Numbered from the stretch's first letter, positions 22,972 to 31,343 are shown. The stretch is DNA of 33,119 nucleotides from Silicimonas sp. (GCA_022340315.1 JAJDOD010000008.1:1-33119); one strand, 5' to 3'. Notes: a model not told the origin generated them from the sequence alone. Translations and numbers: made by a program.

Positions 22972-24029
22972 TCGCATTACTCGCCGCGGCGCCTGCCGCG
23001 GCCGATACCCTGCGAATTGCCTATCTGCATACCGAGCTTTCGCGCGACGGACCGGGGCTGATGCTGCGCGATATCCTGGAGGACGATCCGCAGGTGGTCG
23101 CTCTTGTCAGCGTGCTGCGGGCCGCGGAGGCCGATGTGCTGGTTCTGGGCGACGTGGACTACGATCTGCATGGCGTGGCGATCGCGGCGCTGGCGGAGCG
23201 TATCGGGGGTTATCCGCACCGTTTTGCGCGGCGTCCCAATCGCGGGATGCAAAGCGGGCGGGACCTGGATGGCGATGGGCATACGGGCGGGCCGGGGGAT
23301 GCCGAGGGCTATGGCGACTTCGCAGGCCAGGGCGGCATGGCGGTACTGTCGCGGTTTCCCATCGGTAGTGAAGGTATGCGCGATTTCTCGGGTCTTGCGT
23401 GGACGGATCTGCCGGGAAACCTGGCGGTTGGCGATGGCCGCGACCCCGGCCGCCTTAGCACGACGGTGCACTGGGATGTGCCGGTTCTGGTGCCGGGAGG
23501 TGAGCCACTGCATTTGCTTGTCTGGCACGCGACAGCGCCGGTGTTCGATGGGCCCGAAGATCGGAACGGGCGGCGCAACCATGACGAGGCGGCGTTCTGG
23601 CGGGTGTATCTCGATGGCGGATTCGGAAACGTTCCGAAGTGGTTCGCCCTGCTGGGTACGGCAAATGCCGACCCCTTCGACGGCGAAAGCCGCCCCGGGG
23701 CGCTTCGGGCGCTTCTGGAGCATCCCGCGCTTGTCGATCCCCGGCCCGCAAGCCGGGGTGCCACAGCGGCGCATCGTGCTGACGGAGGGGTAAATGCCGG
23801 GCAGATCGGACCGCCGGAGCTGGATACAGTTGACTGGCCGGACGGGTCCGGTGGCCCGGGCAACCTGCGCGTGGACTACATCCTGCCCGCCATGTCGCTG
23901 GCGGTCGCCGGCAGTGGCGTGCTTTGGCCCGAGGGCGGATCACTGGGCGAGGACGTGGCCCGCGCCTCGCGCCATCGGCTGATCTGGGTGGATGTCGAAC
24001 TGGGCGATGGCTTCGCCAATGGCGGTTAG
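22968..24029 (+). CDS. Endonuclease/exonuclease/phosphatase family protein, probably exported
   Basis: A metal-dependent phosphoesterase-fold protein of about 353 residues. Family blocks are VLVLGDVDYDLHG (entry to the fold), MAVLSRFPI, LHLLVWHATAP, LLGTANADPFDGES (equivalent of GDxN, here with Thr for Asp) and NLRVDYILPA...ASRHRLIWVD, which supplies the catalytic His. The N-terminus ALLAAAPAAADT looks like the end of a signal peptide. No ATG, GTG or TTG is in a good place; the best start is CTG 22968 in a CTGA overlap with the upstream stop. ATG 22845 is possible but overlaps the membrane-protein gene by 127 bases. The 3' end overlaps the convergent epimerase gene by 90 bases. Confidence 0.8.
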   Translation: MIALLAAAPAAADTLRIAYLHTELSRDGPGLMLRDILEDDPQVVALVSVLRAAEADVLVLGDVDYDLHGVAIAALAERIGGYPHRFARRPNRGMQSGRDLDGDGHTGGPGDAEGYGDFAGQGGMAVLSRFPIGSEGMRDFSGLAWTDLPGNLAVGDGRDPGRLSTTVHWDVPVLVPGGEPLHLLVWHATAPVFDGPEDRNGRRNHDEAAFWRVYLDGGFGNVPKWFALLGTANADPFDGESRPGALRALLEHPALVDPRPASRGATAAHRADGGVNAGQIGPPELDTVDWPDGSGGPGNLRVDYILPAMSLAVAGSGVLWPEGGSLGEDVARASRHRLIWVDVELGDGFANGG

Positions 24030-24854
24030 GGGATCGGTGGCGGAGAAACCGGGGAGGAGGTCGTCGAATTTTTCGCCAGAGAGCGAGTGGGGCATCGACC
24101 AGAGATAGCGCATCTCTATCAGCTTGCGGCCCATCGGCCAGAACGGCGCGGCGGCGAAGAGCGGCAGCCAGTTGAACCCCACCACCGTCTGGGCCCGTCC
24201 CGAGGCGCGTGCGACATGTTCGGCCAGTTGCCGGATGCCGAGGGTGTAGCCGGGAAACGGGATGTCCTCGAACGCCGCCAGAGTGTCGCGGTTCTCGGCC
24301 AGTGCAACGGCGGCGCGTGCCATATCCGGCAGGTAGGCCCAGGCGTGCGGGGCATCTGCGTCGCCGGGTGAAGTGATGCGGCCTTTCCGCGATTTTGCGG
24401 CAACGATGCTGTCGAACCAGTTGCCGGAGCCCGTGGTGTCGATGAAATCACCAGCCCGCAGCACGATTGTGCGGACGCCGGAGGCACGGTAGGCGGCTTC
24501 CATGTCGACACGAATGCGGCCGAGGGGGTTTTGCGCGGCGTGCGCTGTGGTTTCGTCGAGAAGCGGGCCGGCGCCCTTACCGAAGATGTAGACATTGCCG
24601 GGCAGGATCACTGTTGCATTGACCGAAGTTGCTGCAGCGATCACATCGCGGGTCATGCGCGGCACCTCGCGCGACCAGGCCGGGTAGAGCGGGTTCCAGC
24701 CGTTCACGATCACGTCGACGCCTTTGACGGCGGTCATCAGGTCGTCGGTCTTGCGATCGTAGTGCCGGACCTGCCAGCTCGCGTTCCAGAATGCTTCGGC
24801 CGTGTGGCGTCCGAAGCGGCCATTGCCGCCGAGGATGAGTGCGCGTCCGGTCAT
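23940..24854 (-). CDS. NAD-dependent epimerase/dehydratase family protein (extended SDR)
   Basis: A 304-residue Rossmann-fold protein. The nucleotide-binding glycine motif is GGNGRFGRH (9-17), followed by GVDVIVNGWNPLYP and the block PGNVYIFGKG with conserved tyrosine. LRAGDFIDTTGSGNWFD and HAWAYLPDMARAAVAL are typical of sugar-nucleotide or NmrA-like epimerase relatives. The substrate is unknown. It is divergent from a LysR gene, which may regulate it. Its last 30 codons overlap the end of the upstream endonuclease-like gene on the other strand, so its true C-terminus could be checked. Confidence 0.85.
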   Translation of the reverse strand: MTGRALILGGNGRFGRHTAEAFWNASWQVRHYDRKTDDLMTAVKGVDVIVNGWNPLYPAWSREVPRMTRDVIAAATSVNATVILPGNVYIFGKGAGPLLDETTAHAAQNPLGRIRVDMEAAYRASGVRTIVLRAGDFIDTTGSGNWFDSIVAAKSRKGRITSPGDADAPHAWAYLPDMARAAVALAENRDTLAAFEDIPFPGYTLGIRQLAEHVARASGRAQTVVGFNWLPLFAAAPFWPMGRKLIEMRYLWSMPHSLSGEKFDDLLPGFSATDPLTAIGEAIAQFDIHPDQPMARGAGHVLAQ

Positions 24855-24890
24855 GTCGTTTCCTCCGGTGAGTGTGTCGGCAGCGTTTTC

Positions 24891-24918
24891 AGATATTCAG
24901 GATAATTTGGGAATTCCC
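24891..24918. promoter_or_regulatory. Operator-like sequences between epimerase and LysR genes
   Basis: A perfect palindrome GGGAATTCCC (24909-24918) and a GATAAT -10-like hexamer (24901-24906) on the LysR side. Two TTCAG copies (about 24888-24892 and 24896-24900) precede them. This is a likely LysR binding region for the divergent pair; inferred. Confidence 0.4.
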
Positions 24919-24948
24919 CATTTTCTCAGGTGTGGTATGCATCGCTGC

Positions 24949-25848
24949 ATGGCAAACTCTGCGAATGTCGACTGGTCACTGGTGCAATCCTTTCTCGCGG
25001 TTGCCGAGACGGGTTCGCTTTCAGGTGCGGCGCGGGAGTTGGACCTGACGCAACCGACGGTCGGGCGTCATGTGCAGGCGCTGGAGGCCGATCTGGGCGT
25101 GTCGCTCTTCAAGCGGCAGCCGCGGGGAATGGCGCTGACGCCGCAAGGAGCGGCCTTGCTGGAGAACGCCCGGGCCATGCGTGAGGCGGCGCAGGCACTG
25201 AGCCTGAATGCGGCCGGGCGCGAGAGCGATCTCTCGGGCACGGTGCGGCTGACGTCGAGCGTCACCGTCGCGCATCACGTCCTGCCGGCGGTGATCGCGG
25301 AACTGCGCGAGATACATCCCGAGATCCAGATCGAACTGGTGGCGTCCGATACCTCGGAGAACCTGCTCTACCGTGAAGCGGACATCGCGGTGCGCATGTA
25401 TCGCCCGACGCAACTTGACGTGGTGGCCAAGTACCTGGGGCAGGTTCCTCTCGGGCTTTTCGGTGCGAAGTCCTATGTTCAGCTCAAGGGCTATCCGAGT
25501 TCCCCCGAGGAAATCGTGCAGCACGATTTCATCGGTTACGACAGGGACGACAGCATGATCCGGGGCTTTCGCGACGCGGGCATGGACGTCGACTTCGACT
25601 TTTTCCCGGTTCGGTGCGACAACCATACCGTGGTCTGGGAGTTGGTGCGCGCGGGCGCGGGGCTGGGCTTTGGCATGGAACAAGCGGGACGAGACGACCC
25701 GCTTTTGACGCAGATTGATTTCGGCGTCGAAATTCCGAAGGTCGAGGTGTGGCTCGCCGCGCATGAGGCGGTGCGGCGATCGCCCCGCGTTGACACCGTC
25801 TGGACGGTGCTCTCGGATCGGTTGTCGGCTTTCTGCACACGGGACTGA
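24949..25848 (+). CDS. LysR-family transcriptional regulator
   Basis: A 299-residue protein with an N-terminal winged helix (DWSLVQSFLAVAETGSLSGAARELDLTQPTVGRHVQALEADLGVSLFKR, about 8-56) and a periplasmic-binding-like effector domain (LSGTVRLTSSVTVAHHVLPAVIAELREIHPEIQIEL onward, with ADIAVRMYRP). Start ATG 24949; the frame reaching back to 24802 lies in the epimerase gene. Divergent from the epimerase, its likely target. The effector is unknown. It sits between two parts of the leucine cluster, but nothing in it points to leucine control. Confidence 0.92.
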   Translation: MANSANVDWSLVQSFLAVAETGSLSGAARELDLTQPTVGRHVQALEADLGVSLFKRQPRGMALTPQGAALLENARAMREAAQALSLNAAGRESDLSGTVRLTSSVTVAHHVLPAVIAELREIHPEIQIELVASDTSENLLYREADIAVRMYRPTQLDVVAKYLGQVPLGLFGAKSYVQLKGYPSSPEEIVQHDFIGYDRDDSMIRGFRDAGMDVDFDFFPVRCDNHTVVWELVRAGAGLGFGMEQAGRDDPLLTQIDFGVEIPKVEVWLAAHEAVRRSPRVDTVWTVLSDRLSAFCTRD

Positions 25849-25917
25849 CCGAGGGTCGCTTGACCCTGTCGGCGCGTCGCGCTACCCGGCTCTCGCAGAT
25901 TTCCGGAGAGACGTCCC

Positions 25918-27024
25918 ATGAGCAATGCTTCGCTTCTTATCCTTCCCGGCGACGGGATCGGTCCCGAGGTCATGACCGAGGTCAGGAAGGTCATCGACTG
26001 GTATGGCGCCAGGCGGGGGCTGACCTTCGACGTAAGCGAGGATCTTGTCGGTGGCGCGGCATATGACGCGCACGGTACGCCTCTGACGGATGCCACGATG
26101 GCGAAAGCTCAGGAGGTTGACGCCGTGCTGTTGGGCGCCGTCGGCGGCCCGAAATACGACGTGCTGGATTTCAGCGTGAAGCCGGAGCGGGGCTTGCTGC
26201 GGCTTCGCAAGGAAATGGACCTTTACGCCAACCTGCGGCCCGCGCAGTGCTTCGATGCGCTGGCCGATTTCTCGTCGCTGAAGGCTGACGTTGTCGGCGG
26301 GCTGGACATCATGATCATCCGCGAACTGACGAGCGGTGTCTATTTCGGCGAGCCGCGCGGCATCCACACCGAGGGCAACGAGCGTGTGGGCATCAATACC
26401 CAGCGTTATACCGAGAGCGAGATCGCTCGGGTCGCGCGCTCGGCCTTCGAGCTGGCGCGGAAGCGGGGCAACAAGGTCTGCTCGATGGAGAAGGCCAACG
26501 TCATGGAATCGGGCGTGCTCTGGCGCGAGGTGGTGACGGAAGTCCACGCCGCCGAGTACCCGGACGTCGAGTTGAGCCACATGTACGCCGATGCGGGTGC
26601 GATGCAGCTGACCCGCTGGCCCAAGCAGTTCGACGTCATCGTGACCGACAACCTCTTCGGCGACCTTCTCTCCGACCTCGCGGCGATGCTGACCGGATCG
26701 CTCGGCATGTTGCCGTCGGCCTCGCTTGGGGCGCCGATGGCAAATGGCCGGCCGAAGGCGCTTTACGAGCCGGTGCATGGCTCCGCCCCGGACATCGCCG
26801 GGACAGGCAAGGCGAACCCGATCGCCTGCATCCTGAGCTTCGCGATGGCGCTCCGATACAGCTTCGATCAGGGCGACGAGGCGACCCGGCTGGAAGAGGC
26901 TGTGAATTCGGTTCTGGCTGACGGCCTGCGTACGGCGGACCTTCTGGGCCAAGAGGGCGTTGCCCCGGTCTCAACCGCCGAGATGGGTGACGCGATCGTC
27001 GCCAAGCTGGACGCAAGCCTCTGA
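25918..27024 (+). CDS. leuB: 3-isopropylmalate dehydrogenase
   Basis: Oxidises and decarboxylates 3-isopropylmalate with NAD+. 368 residues. [14 protein letters not shown] is at the N-terminus, [11 protein letters not shown] at 71-81, the substrate arginines in [15 protein letters not shown] (94-108), and the metal site [48 protein letters not shown] is the NAD-binding block. ATG 25918 has GGAGA upstream. Its stop overlaps the probable CTG start of the downstream exporter gene. Confidence 0.98.
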   Translation: MSNASLLILPGDGIGPEVMTEVRKVIDWYGARRGLTFDVSEDLVGGAAYDAHGTPLTDATMAKAQEVDAVLLGAVGGPKYDVLDFSVKPERGLLRLRKEMDLYANLRPAQCFDALADFSSLKADVVGGLDIMIIRELTSGVYFGEPRGIHTEGNERVGINTQRYTESEIARVARSAFELARKRGNKVCSMEKANVMESGVLWREVVTEVHAAEYPDVELSHMYADAGAMQLTRWPKQFDVIVTDNLFGDLLSDLAAMLTGSLGMLPSASLGAPMANGRPKALYEPVHGSAPDIAGTGKANPIACILSFAMALRYSFDQGDEATRLEEAVNSVLADGLRTADLLGQEGVAPVSTAEMGDAIVAKLDASL

Positions 27025-28028
27025 CCGAGTCGGGCAAATCAACCCTGCGGGGGGTTCTCTTCGCCCTTGTGGGGTACGCCGTCTTCTCGACTCATGACGT
27101 CGTAATCAAGTTTCTCGGCGCGGATTATTCGCCGTTCCAGATCCTGTTTTTCAGCGTGTTGCTGGGATTTCCGTTCGCAACGCTGATGCTGATGAGCGAC
27201 AACGAGATGGACACGCTGCGCCCGAAGAACCCGGGCTGGGTGACGGTTAGGACCGTCGCAGGTTCGATTACCGGGGCGGCGGCCTTCTATGCGTTTTCGG
27301 TCCTGCCGCTGGCGCAGGTCTATGCGTTCATTTTCGCCGCACCCTTGCTGATCACAGTGCTTTCAATCCCAATCCTTGGCGAGACGGTGGGCGTACATCG
27401 TTGGGCTGCCGTGGTTCTCGGCCTGATCGGTGTGTTGATCGTGCTGCGGCCCGGAGCCGAGCCACTGACGCTGGGCCACATGGCGGGGCTGACCGCGGCG
27501 GCGGGGAGTGCCACGGTTTCGGTCATCACGCGCAAGATCGGCAAGGAGGAACGCGCGGCGGTGCTGATGCTCTACCCGATGATGGCGAATTTCATTCTCA
27601 TGGGGTTGTTGCAGCCTTTCGTCTATCAGCCGATGCCAGTCGAGCACCTGGGCCTGCTGGCGATCATGTCGCTTCTCGGCTTCTGTGGGGGGCTTTGCAT
27701 TATCGCCGCCTATCGTGCGGCCGACGCCGCGATGATCGCGCCGATGCAATATAGTCAGATCATCTGGGGTGCGGGCTTCGGCTTTCTGGTCTTCAGCGAA
27801 GTTCCCGACAGCTTCACATGGATTGGCGCGGCGGTCATCATCACCGCGGGTCTCTATGTTGTGATCCGCGAGTCGCTCGGCGGTCGGTCGATCAACACTC
27901 CTGTACTTGAAACGCGCACCCGGACCGGTACGGCGAGTTCACCCAATATCGGGGCAATGCTTCGAGCGCGGTCGGAACGCGTGCTTCCCGGACACGAAGC
28001 TCTTGCAAAAGATAACGAAGGGCAGTAA
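27021..28028 (+). CDS. DMT-superfamily (EamA) transporter
   Basis: About 335 residues with ten predicted membrane helices in two EamA repeats (first repeat about 12-145, second about 160-290). [28 protein letters not shown] and [35 protein letters not shown] are typical. It is likely an exporter or importer of small metabolites; the substrate is unknown. GTG 27069 is possible, but the frame is open to CTG 27021 and the extra residues ([17 protein letters not shown]) complete the first helix, so a CTG start in a CTGA overlap with leuB is favoured. A cytoplasmic tail of about 50 residues follows the last helix. Confidence 0.87.
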   Translation: MTESGKSTLRGVLFALVGYAVFSTHDVVIKFLGADYSPFQILFFSVLLGFPFATLMLMSDNEMDTLRPKNPGWVTVRTVAGSITGAAAFYAFSVLPLAQVYAFIFAAPLLITVLSIPILGETVGVHRWAAVVLGLIGVLIVLRPGAEPLTLGHMAGLTAAAGSATVSVITRKIGKEERAAVLMLYPMMANFILMGLLQPFVYQPMPVEHLGLLAIMSLLGFCGGLCIIAAYRAADAAMIAPMQYSQIIWGAGFGFLVFSEVPDSFTWIGAAVIITAGLYVVIRESLGGRSINTPVLETRTRTGTASSPNIGAMLRARSERVLPGHEALAKDNEGQ

Positions 28029-28042
28029 CCCACGCTCTCGGT

Positions 28043-28119
28043 CGGAGTGTAGCTCAGCCTGGTAGAGCACTGTCTTCGGGAGGCAGGGGTCGTGAGTTCG
28101 AATCTCGCCACTCCGACCA
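28043..28119 (+). tRNA. tRNA-Pro (anticodon CGG)
   Basis: A complete 77-base cloverleaf: acceptor CGGAGTG/CACTCCG, D-arm GCTC...GAGC, anticodon stem CTGTC/GGCAG with loop TTCGGGA (anticodon CGG at 28077-28079), T-arm GTGAG-TTCGAAT-CTCGC, discriminator A and encoded CCA. It reads proline CCG. It starts 14 bases after the DMT transporter stop. Confidence 0.97.
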
Positions 28120-28141
28120 ATGAATTCAACGAATTATCGCT

Positions 28142-28185
28142 TGCTTCATATCGTGCTTCTTCGCACGGGAAGCACATATGAAGCA
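28142..28185. repeat. Long imperfect inverted repeat beside tRNA-Pro
   Basis: TGCTTCATAT and GTGCTTC (28142-28151, 28153-28159) pair with GAAGCAC and ATATGAAGCA (28169-28175, 28176-28185): 17 pairs, one bulged C, 9-base loop. GAAGCAC or its complement also recurs at the flanks. No T-run follows. It could be a tRNA processing or termination structure, or the arm of an integration site. Confidence 0.6.
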
Positions 28186-28383
28186 CGGTGTGGGTGAGCC
28201 AGAGTGACCTGCCCCCCCGAGGCTCCCTCATTCATAACGAGAGTCTGCGGGTCTGGTTTTCATGTCCTTCGTCGTCAGTATGGGCAAGCGCGCCGGGCGC
28301 GGAGCCCTCAACCCGGCAGAGCGGCTGGCCTCGCGAGCCGACGACGAACGAACACACCCGCCCTGCGATGGGACGCTACCGGT

Positions 28384-29220
28384 TCAATTCCGAGACACAG
28401 GCGCCTTCTCGGCTGGGTCATGTCTTGCGTCCCAGGTCCAGACGTCGAACTGCGTCAGGATACTCGGCCCGAATGTCTGGGTCAGCGGCACATCCGCAGC
28501 ATCCCGGCCGCGGGCGATCAGGATCCGTCCCATGCGTCTTGAGTTGTTGCGCGGATCGAACACCCACCAACGGCCATCGAGAAAGACCTCCATCCAGGCC
28601 GCGAAGTCGTCCGGGGCGTGGGGCTCGGGTTCGCCGAACTCGCTCAGATACCCGGTGCAATAGCGGGCCGGGATATTCATGCAACGGCACAACGCGATGG
28701 CCAGATGCGCAAAATCGCGGCAAACCCCCTGCCGCCCGGCCAGCGTTTGAGAGGCCGTGCGCGTCGCGCTGGCTTGCATGTAGTCGAACGAGACGGTTGT
28801 GTGCACGAAATCGCAGATCGCCTGCACCCGCGCCCAGCCCGGCGATGTGGTCTCGAACCGGCGCCATGCCTCTTCCGACAGAAGATCCGTGTCGCAGTAG
28901 CGACTGCCGAGAAGATAGACCAGCGTCTCGAAGGGCAGATCCTGGACAGCCGCTTGCGTGGCGTCGGGCGCGACCGGATCGGGCAGTCCGCAATCCCGGA
29001 AAATCCCGTCGGTGGACACGGTGAACTCGCCAGCCGGCGCCACCATTCGCGTGCACCAGTTTCCGAAACTGTCGCGATAGCTTTCGAGCGGCACACTGGG
29101 CGAGGTCACCAGATAATCGGCGCGCTCCAGGTCGCCGAAGCGCGAGTAGTGCACGTTCAAGATGGCGATGAGTGGCGTCGGCTGGGTTAGCCGGTATTTC
29201 AGACGGCAACCGATCCGCAT
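28384..29220 (-). CDS. Transglutaminase-like family protein
   Basis: A 278-residue protein with the bacterial transglutaminase-like layout. The N-terminal beta domain reads MRIGCRLKYRLTQPTPLIAILNVHYSR. The catalytic-region cysteine is Cys167 in AGRQGVCRDFAHLAIALCR, followed by MNIPARYCTGYL. The block usually reading HAW or SAW is DFAAWMEVFLDGRWWVFDPRNN, so the expected histidine is alanine at about 207. Start ATG 29220 has no clear ribosome site; a TTG near 29274 with AGGAG upstream is an alternative. No signal peptide is seen. It lies 40 bases downstream of the Cys-repeat protein gene, on the same strand, and may act with it. Confidence 0.82.
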   Translation of the reverse strand: MRIGCRLKYRLTQPTPLIAILNVHYSRFGDLERADYLVTSPSVPLESYRDSFGNWCTRMVAPAGEFTVSTDGIFRDCGLPDPVAPDATQAAVQDLPFETLVYLLGSRYCDTDLLSEEAWRRFETTSPGWARVQAICDFVHTTVSFDYMQASATRTASQTLAGRQGVCRDFAHLAIALCRCMNIPARYCTGYLSEFGEPEPHAPDDFAAWMEVFLDGRWWVFDPRNNSRRMGRILIARGRDAADVPLTQTFGPSILTQFDVWTWDARHDPAEKAPVSRN

Positions 29221-29260
29221 TCGAATGCCGGGGGCGTCGCCGTGGTCTGATCGGGGCGCT

Positions 29261-30064
29261 TTATCGTCCAAGAACGCACTCCTCATCTGCGAGTTGAAAG
29301 CCGCGATCGCAGCGCCATGTGTTTCCGGATCGATCGAAATGCGCGTTTGCCGGAAGGTCGATCGCGACACAGGCGGTGTCCGCGTTCTCAAATCCCCGCT
29401 CACAGCGCCATCCCGGCCCGTAGGACGCCGGGTCCAGAAAGGCGTTCGCGGGAAGCGCCACGGGATCGCAGCGGCCATTGATTTCAAAGAAGCCCCTTTC
29501 GCAGGCCCATTCGTCACCGTAGTCCGCATTGGTGAGATAGCCGTTCTCGGGGATTGCAATCGGAACGCAGGCGCTGGAACCGGCCGTGAAACCGCGTTCG
29601 CAGGTCCATCCGGAGCCTGAGGTGTCGTCGGTGAGATGGGCGTTGTCAGGCAGGACGATCGGAACGCAGGTCTCGCGATCTTGCCGGTACCCGCGATCGC
29701 ACTGCCAGTCATAGCCGGAGGATTGCAGGAACGCATTGTCGGGCACCGGGATCGCTGCGCAGGAGGTCCCTCCTGCTTCTTCATACCCGCGCCGGCACGC
29801 CCAGCCAGAACCGTAGGACCGGCCGGTTGCATAGGCATTCGCCGGCATCTCGAGAGCCAGGCATTCGGCGCCCTCTACCCGATAACCGAGATCGCAGTCC
29901 CAGCCTCCGCCATAGCTGCGCGACTGAGCGTTCTGTGGCAACGGCCCGGTGCCGTCCTGCGCAAAGACTGGGAAGGCCATGGACGCGATCACACCGGCCA
30001 CGGCTACTGTCCTCACAATCAGCCTTGAAAGCGGGCGCATCCTTGATACTTCGTGCTGTTTCAT
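29261..30064 (-). CDS. Secreted protein with seven tandem Cys-pair repeats
   Basis: A 267-residue protein with a signal peptide (RLIVRTVAVAGVIASMAFPVFAQ, ending near 36). The rest is seven repeats of about 31-34 residues with consensus LPxNAxL...YGxGWxCxRGYxxxxxxCxxI, two cysteines each, 14 in all. Every repeat has Trp two residues before its first Cys. The spacing suggests one disulfide per repeat and a solenoid or bead-like extracellular shape. I do not recognise a named family. ATG 30064 follows AAAGGAAAG. The frame extending to 30265 upstream is not needed. Confidence 0.8.
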   Translation of the reverse strand: MKQHEVSRMRPLSRLIVRTVAVAGVIASMAFPVFAQDGTGPLPQNAQSRSYGGGWDCDLGYRVEGAECLALEMPANAYATGRSYGSGWACRRGYEEAGGTSCAAIPVPDNAFLQSSGYDWQCDRGYRQDRETCVPIVLPDNAHLTDDTSGSGWTCERGFTAGSSACVPIAIPENGYLTNADYGDEWACERGFFEINGRCDPVALPANAFLDPASYGPGWRCERGFENADTACVAIDLPANAHFDRSGNTWRCDRGFQLADEECVLGR

Positions 30065-30261
30065 CGGTCTTTCCTTTGGAGACCCGGGCCCGTCGGTCGA
30101 CGCGCGTGAATTCGTTAGCCCAAGCATGAGCGTTCCTGTGATCCGTCGGATGGGCGCGATTGGTGGCGAGGCGCCCTTGGAACTGGACCTCGATGGCATG
30201 CCTTCATTCTCGGCCGCCTCTATCGAGAAGTCCTGCGGAGCTGGCGAGCGGGTGCCGCCAG

Positions 30262-30741
30262 TCATCGGAGGGACAACTTGACCAAGGCCGCAGCCGCAAG
30301 GGCATGTTCCTTCTGGTGGTAGTGGCCAAGAAACTTGCCATCGACCCGGACCTCCCAGATGCCGTTTCTTTCGCGTACCTGAACCCCACCTTGCCGCGCT
30401 TGCCGGTCCAGGGAAGACCCCTTTTCCCCTTTGTTTATCGGCGGCGCGGGCTGCTTGTCGGTCACGTCCGGCTCCTTCGATTCTGGCGCGCGCACTTCTC
30501 CGAGGAGCATCACGGCGCGAATGAATTCCTCCGCATAATCGTCGGTTTCGCGGTGGCCGTGTTCGTGCCGGGTCATGCTCATCGGTTCAACGAACCGTTC
30601 TCGCAAATGGTCGATAAAACGTGGCTCGGTCCGGGCCATGTAGGCGATCAGAGATTGAAGGACCCGTTCATGCGCCAGCACTCGCCGTTCGAGATCGGTC
30701 GCTTCCGGGCTTGTCTTTGAAAGACTGGCGGCTGGTGCCAT
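30262..30741 (-). CDS. Conserved-type protein with C-terminal DUF2188-like segment
   Basis: A 159-residue soluble protein. The N-terminal half is helical and charged (LERRVLAHERVLQSLIAYMARTEPRFIDHLRERFVEP). A Pro/Lys-rich linker follows, then a C-terminal segment RERNGIWEVRVDGKFLGHYHQKEHALAAAALVKL that resembles the small beta-beta-alpha DUF2188-type fold. Function unknown. ATG 30741 with AAGGG upstream. The inverted repeat at 30871-30886 lies 130 bases upstream of it. Confidence 0.7.
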   Translation of the reverse strand: MAPAASLSKTSPEATDLERRVLAHERVLQSLIAYMARTEPRFIDHLRERFVEPMSMTRHEHGHRETDDYAEEFIRAVMLLGEVRAPESKEPDVTDKQPAPPINKGEKGSSLDRQARQGGVQVRERNGIWEVRVDGKFLGHYHQKEHALAAAALVKLSLR

Positions 30742-30870
30742 GGTTCTCTGCCCTTTGAATTGTTGGATTGCCCCTCGAGCGACCTGCGCTCACGTGCGAA
30801 CATGCAGGCATCATCTGCTCGTCGTGATGCCGGTCTTCGCATCTTCCTATCATCCGGGCGGATAGATTGT

Positions 30871-30886
30871 GCTGACGCAGATTAGC
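30871..30886. repeat. 16-bp inverted repeat, copy A
   Basis: GCTGACGCAGATTAGC; nearly the same as GCTAACGCAGGTTAGC at 32270-32285. It overlaps the 3' end of the PsiE-like gene and is upstream of the minus-strand gene starting at 30741. Confidence 0.6.
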
Positions 30887-31343
30887 TTGAGTGCAACCGT
30901 GCAGCCTGCTGACCAATTGCCCAGACAATTACCAGCGCGGAAATGGATAGCAGAAGAATTGCCGCTGCCTCGATCAGTATGTTTACCGGCTCCATTTCCT
31001 TCCCTTGCAGGACAACCAGACGACCGACTGCGGTGATTGCAATGAAAATTGGATACACAAAGACGGAGTTTCGTCTTGCGTAATAGACGGAAACCATTCC
31101 AATCACCTCAAGGTAGAGGAACATGAGAAGAATATCGGCGAGCGAAACTTCTCCTAGCTGGTAGATGGCGAGTATCTCAAAGGATACGGCGGTCAATGTC
31201 ATGGTGACAATTATGACCAAAAGAATTCTCTCAATTACGTGAAACAAGCCTCGCGCCAAAAGTGTTTTTCCGAAACCCGATTCGCCATCAGCGGGTGAAC
31301 CGTCGATATTCCTGGAACCGTCAGGTGGACGAGTATCTTTCAA
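30882..31343 (-). CDS. PsiE-like phosphate-starvation-inducible membrane protein
   Basis: About 153 residues with four membrane helices: ERILLVIIVTMTLTAVSFEI, VSLADILLMFLYLEVIGMVSVYY, FVYPIFIAITAVGRLVVL and VNILIEAAAILLLSISALVIVW. The GEVSLADILLMFLYLEVIGM and YYARR parts match the PsiE family. The N-terminal part is polar and variable, and the start is unclear; TTG 31343 is offered and no ATG fits. The gene is visibly less GC-rich than its neighbours (for example 26 of 60 bases at 31081-31140), suggesting acquisition by transfer. Function in phosphate stress is only by family name. Confidence 0.72.
   Translation of the reverse strand: MKDTRPPDGSRNIDGSPADGESGFGKTLLARGLFHVIERILLVIIVTMTLTAVSFEILAIYQLGEVSLADILLMFLYLEVIGMVSVYYARRNSVFVYPIFIAITAVGRLVVLQGKEMEPVNILIEAAAILLLSISALVIVWAIGQQAARLHSS

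Noticed and set aside
25882-26952. Minus-strand 356-residue open frame
   Set aside because: Antisense to leuB.
27854-28231. Minus-strand 125-residue frame containing VARFELTTPASRR
   Set aside because: It is the antisense reading of tRNA-Pro and the transporter end; this VARFELTTP string is a well-known false protein from tRNA regions.
28360-28400. T-arm-like GGTTCAATTCC at about 28380 suggesting a second or partial tRNA
   Set aside because: No acceptor, D or anticodon arm can be built around it, and it does not repeat the tRNA-Pro 3' end.
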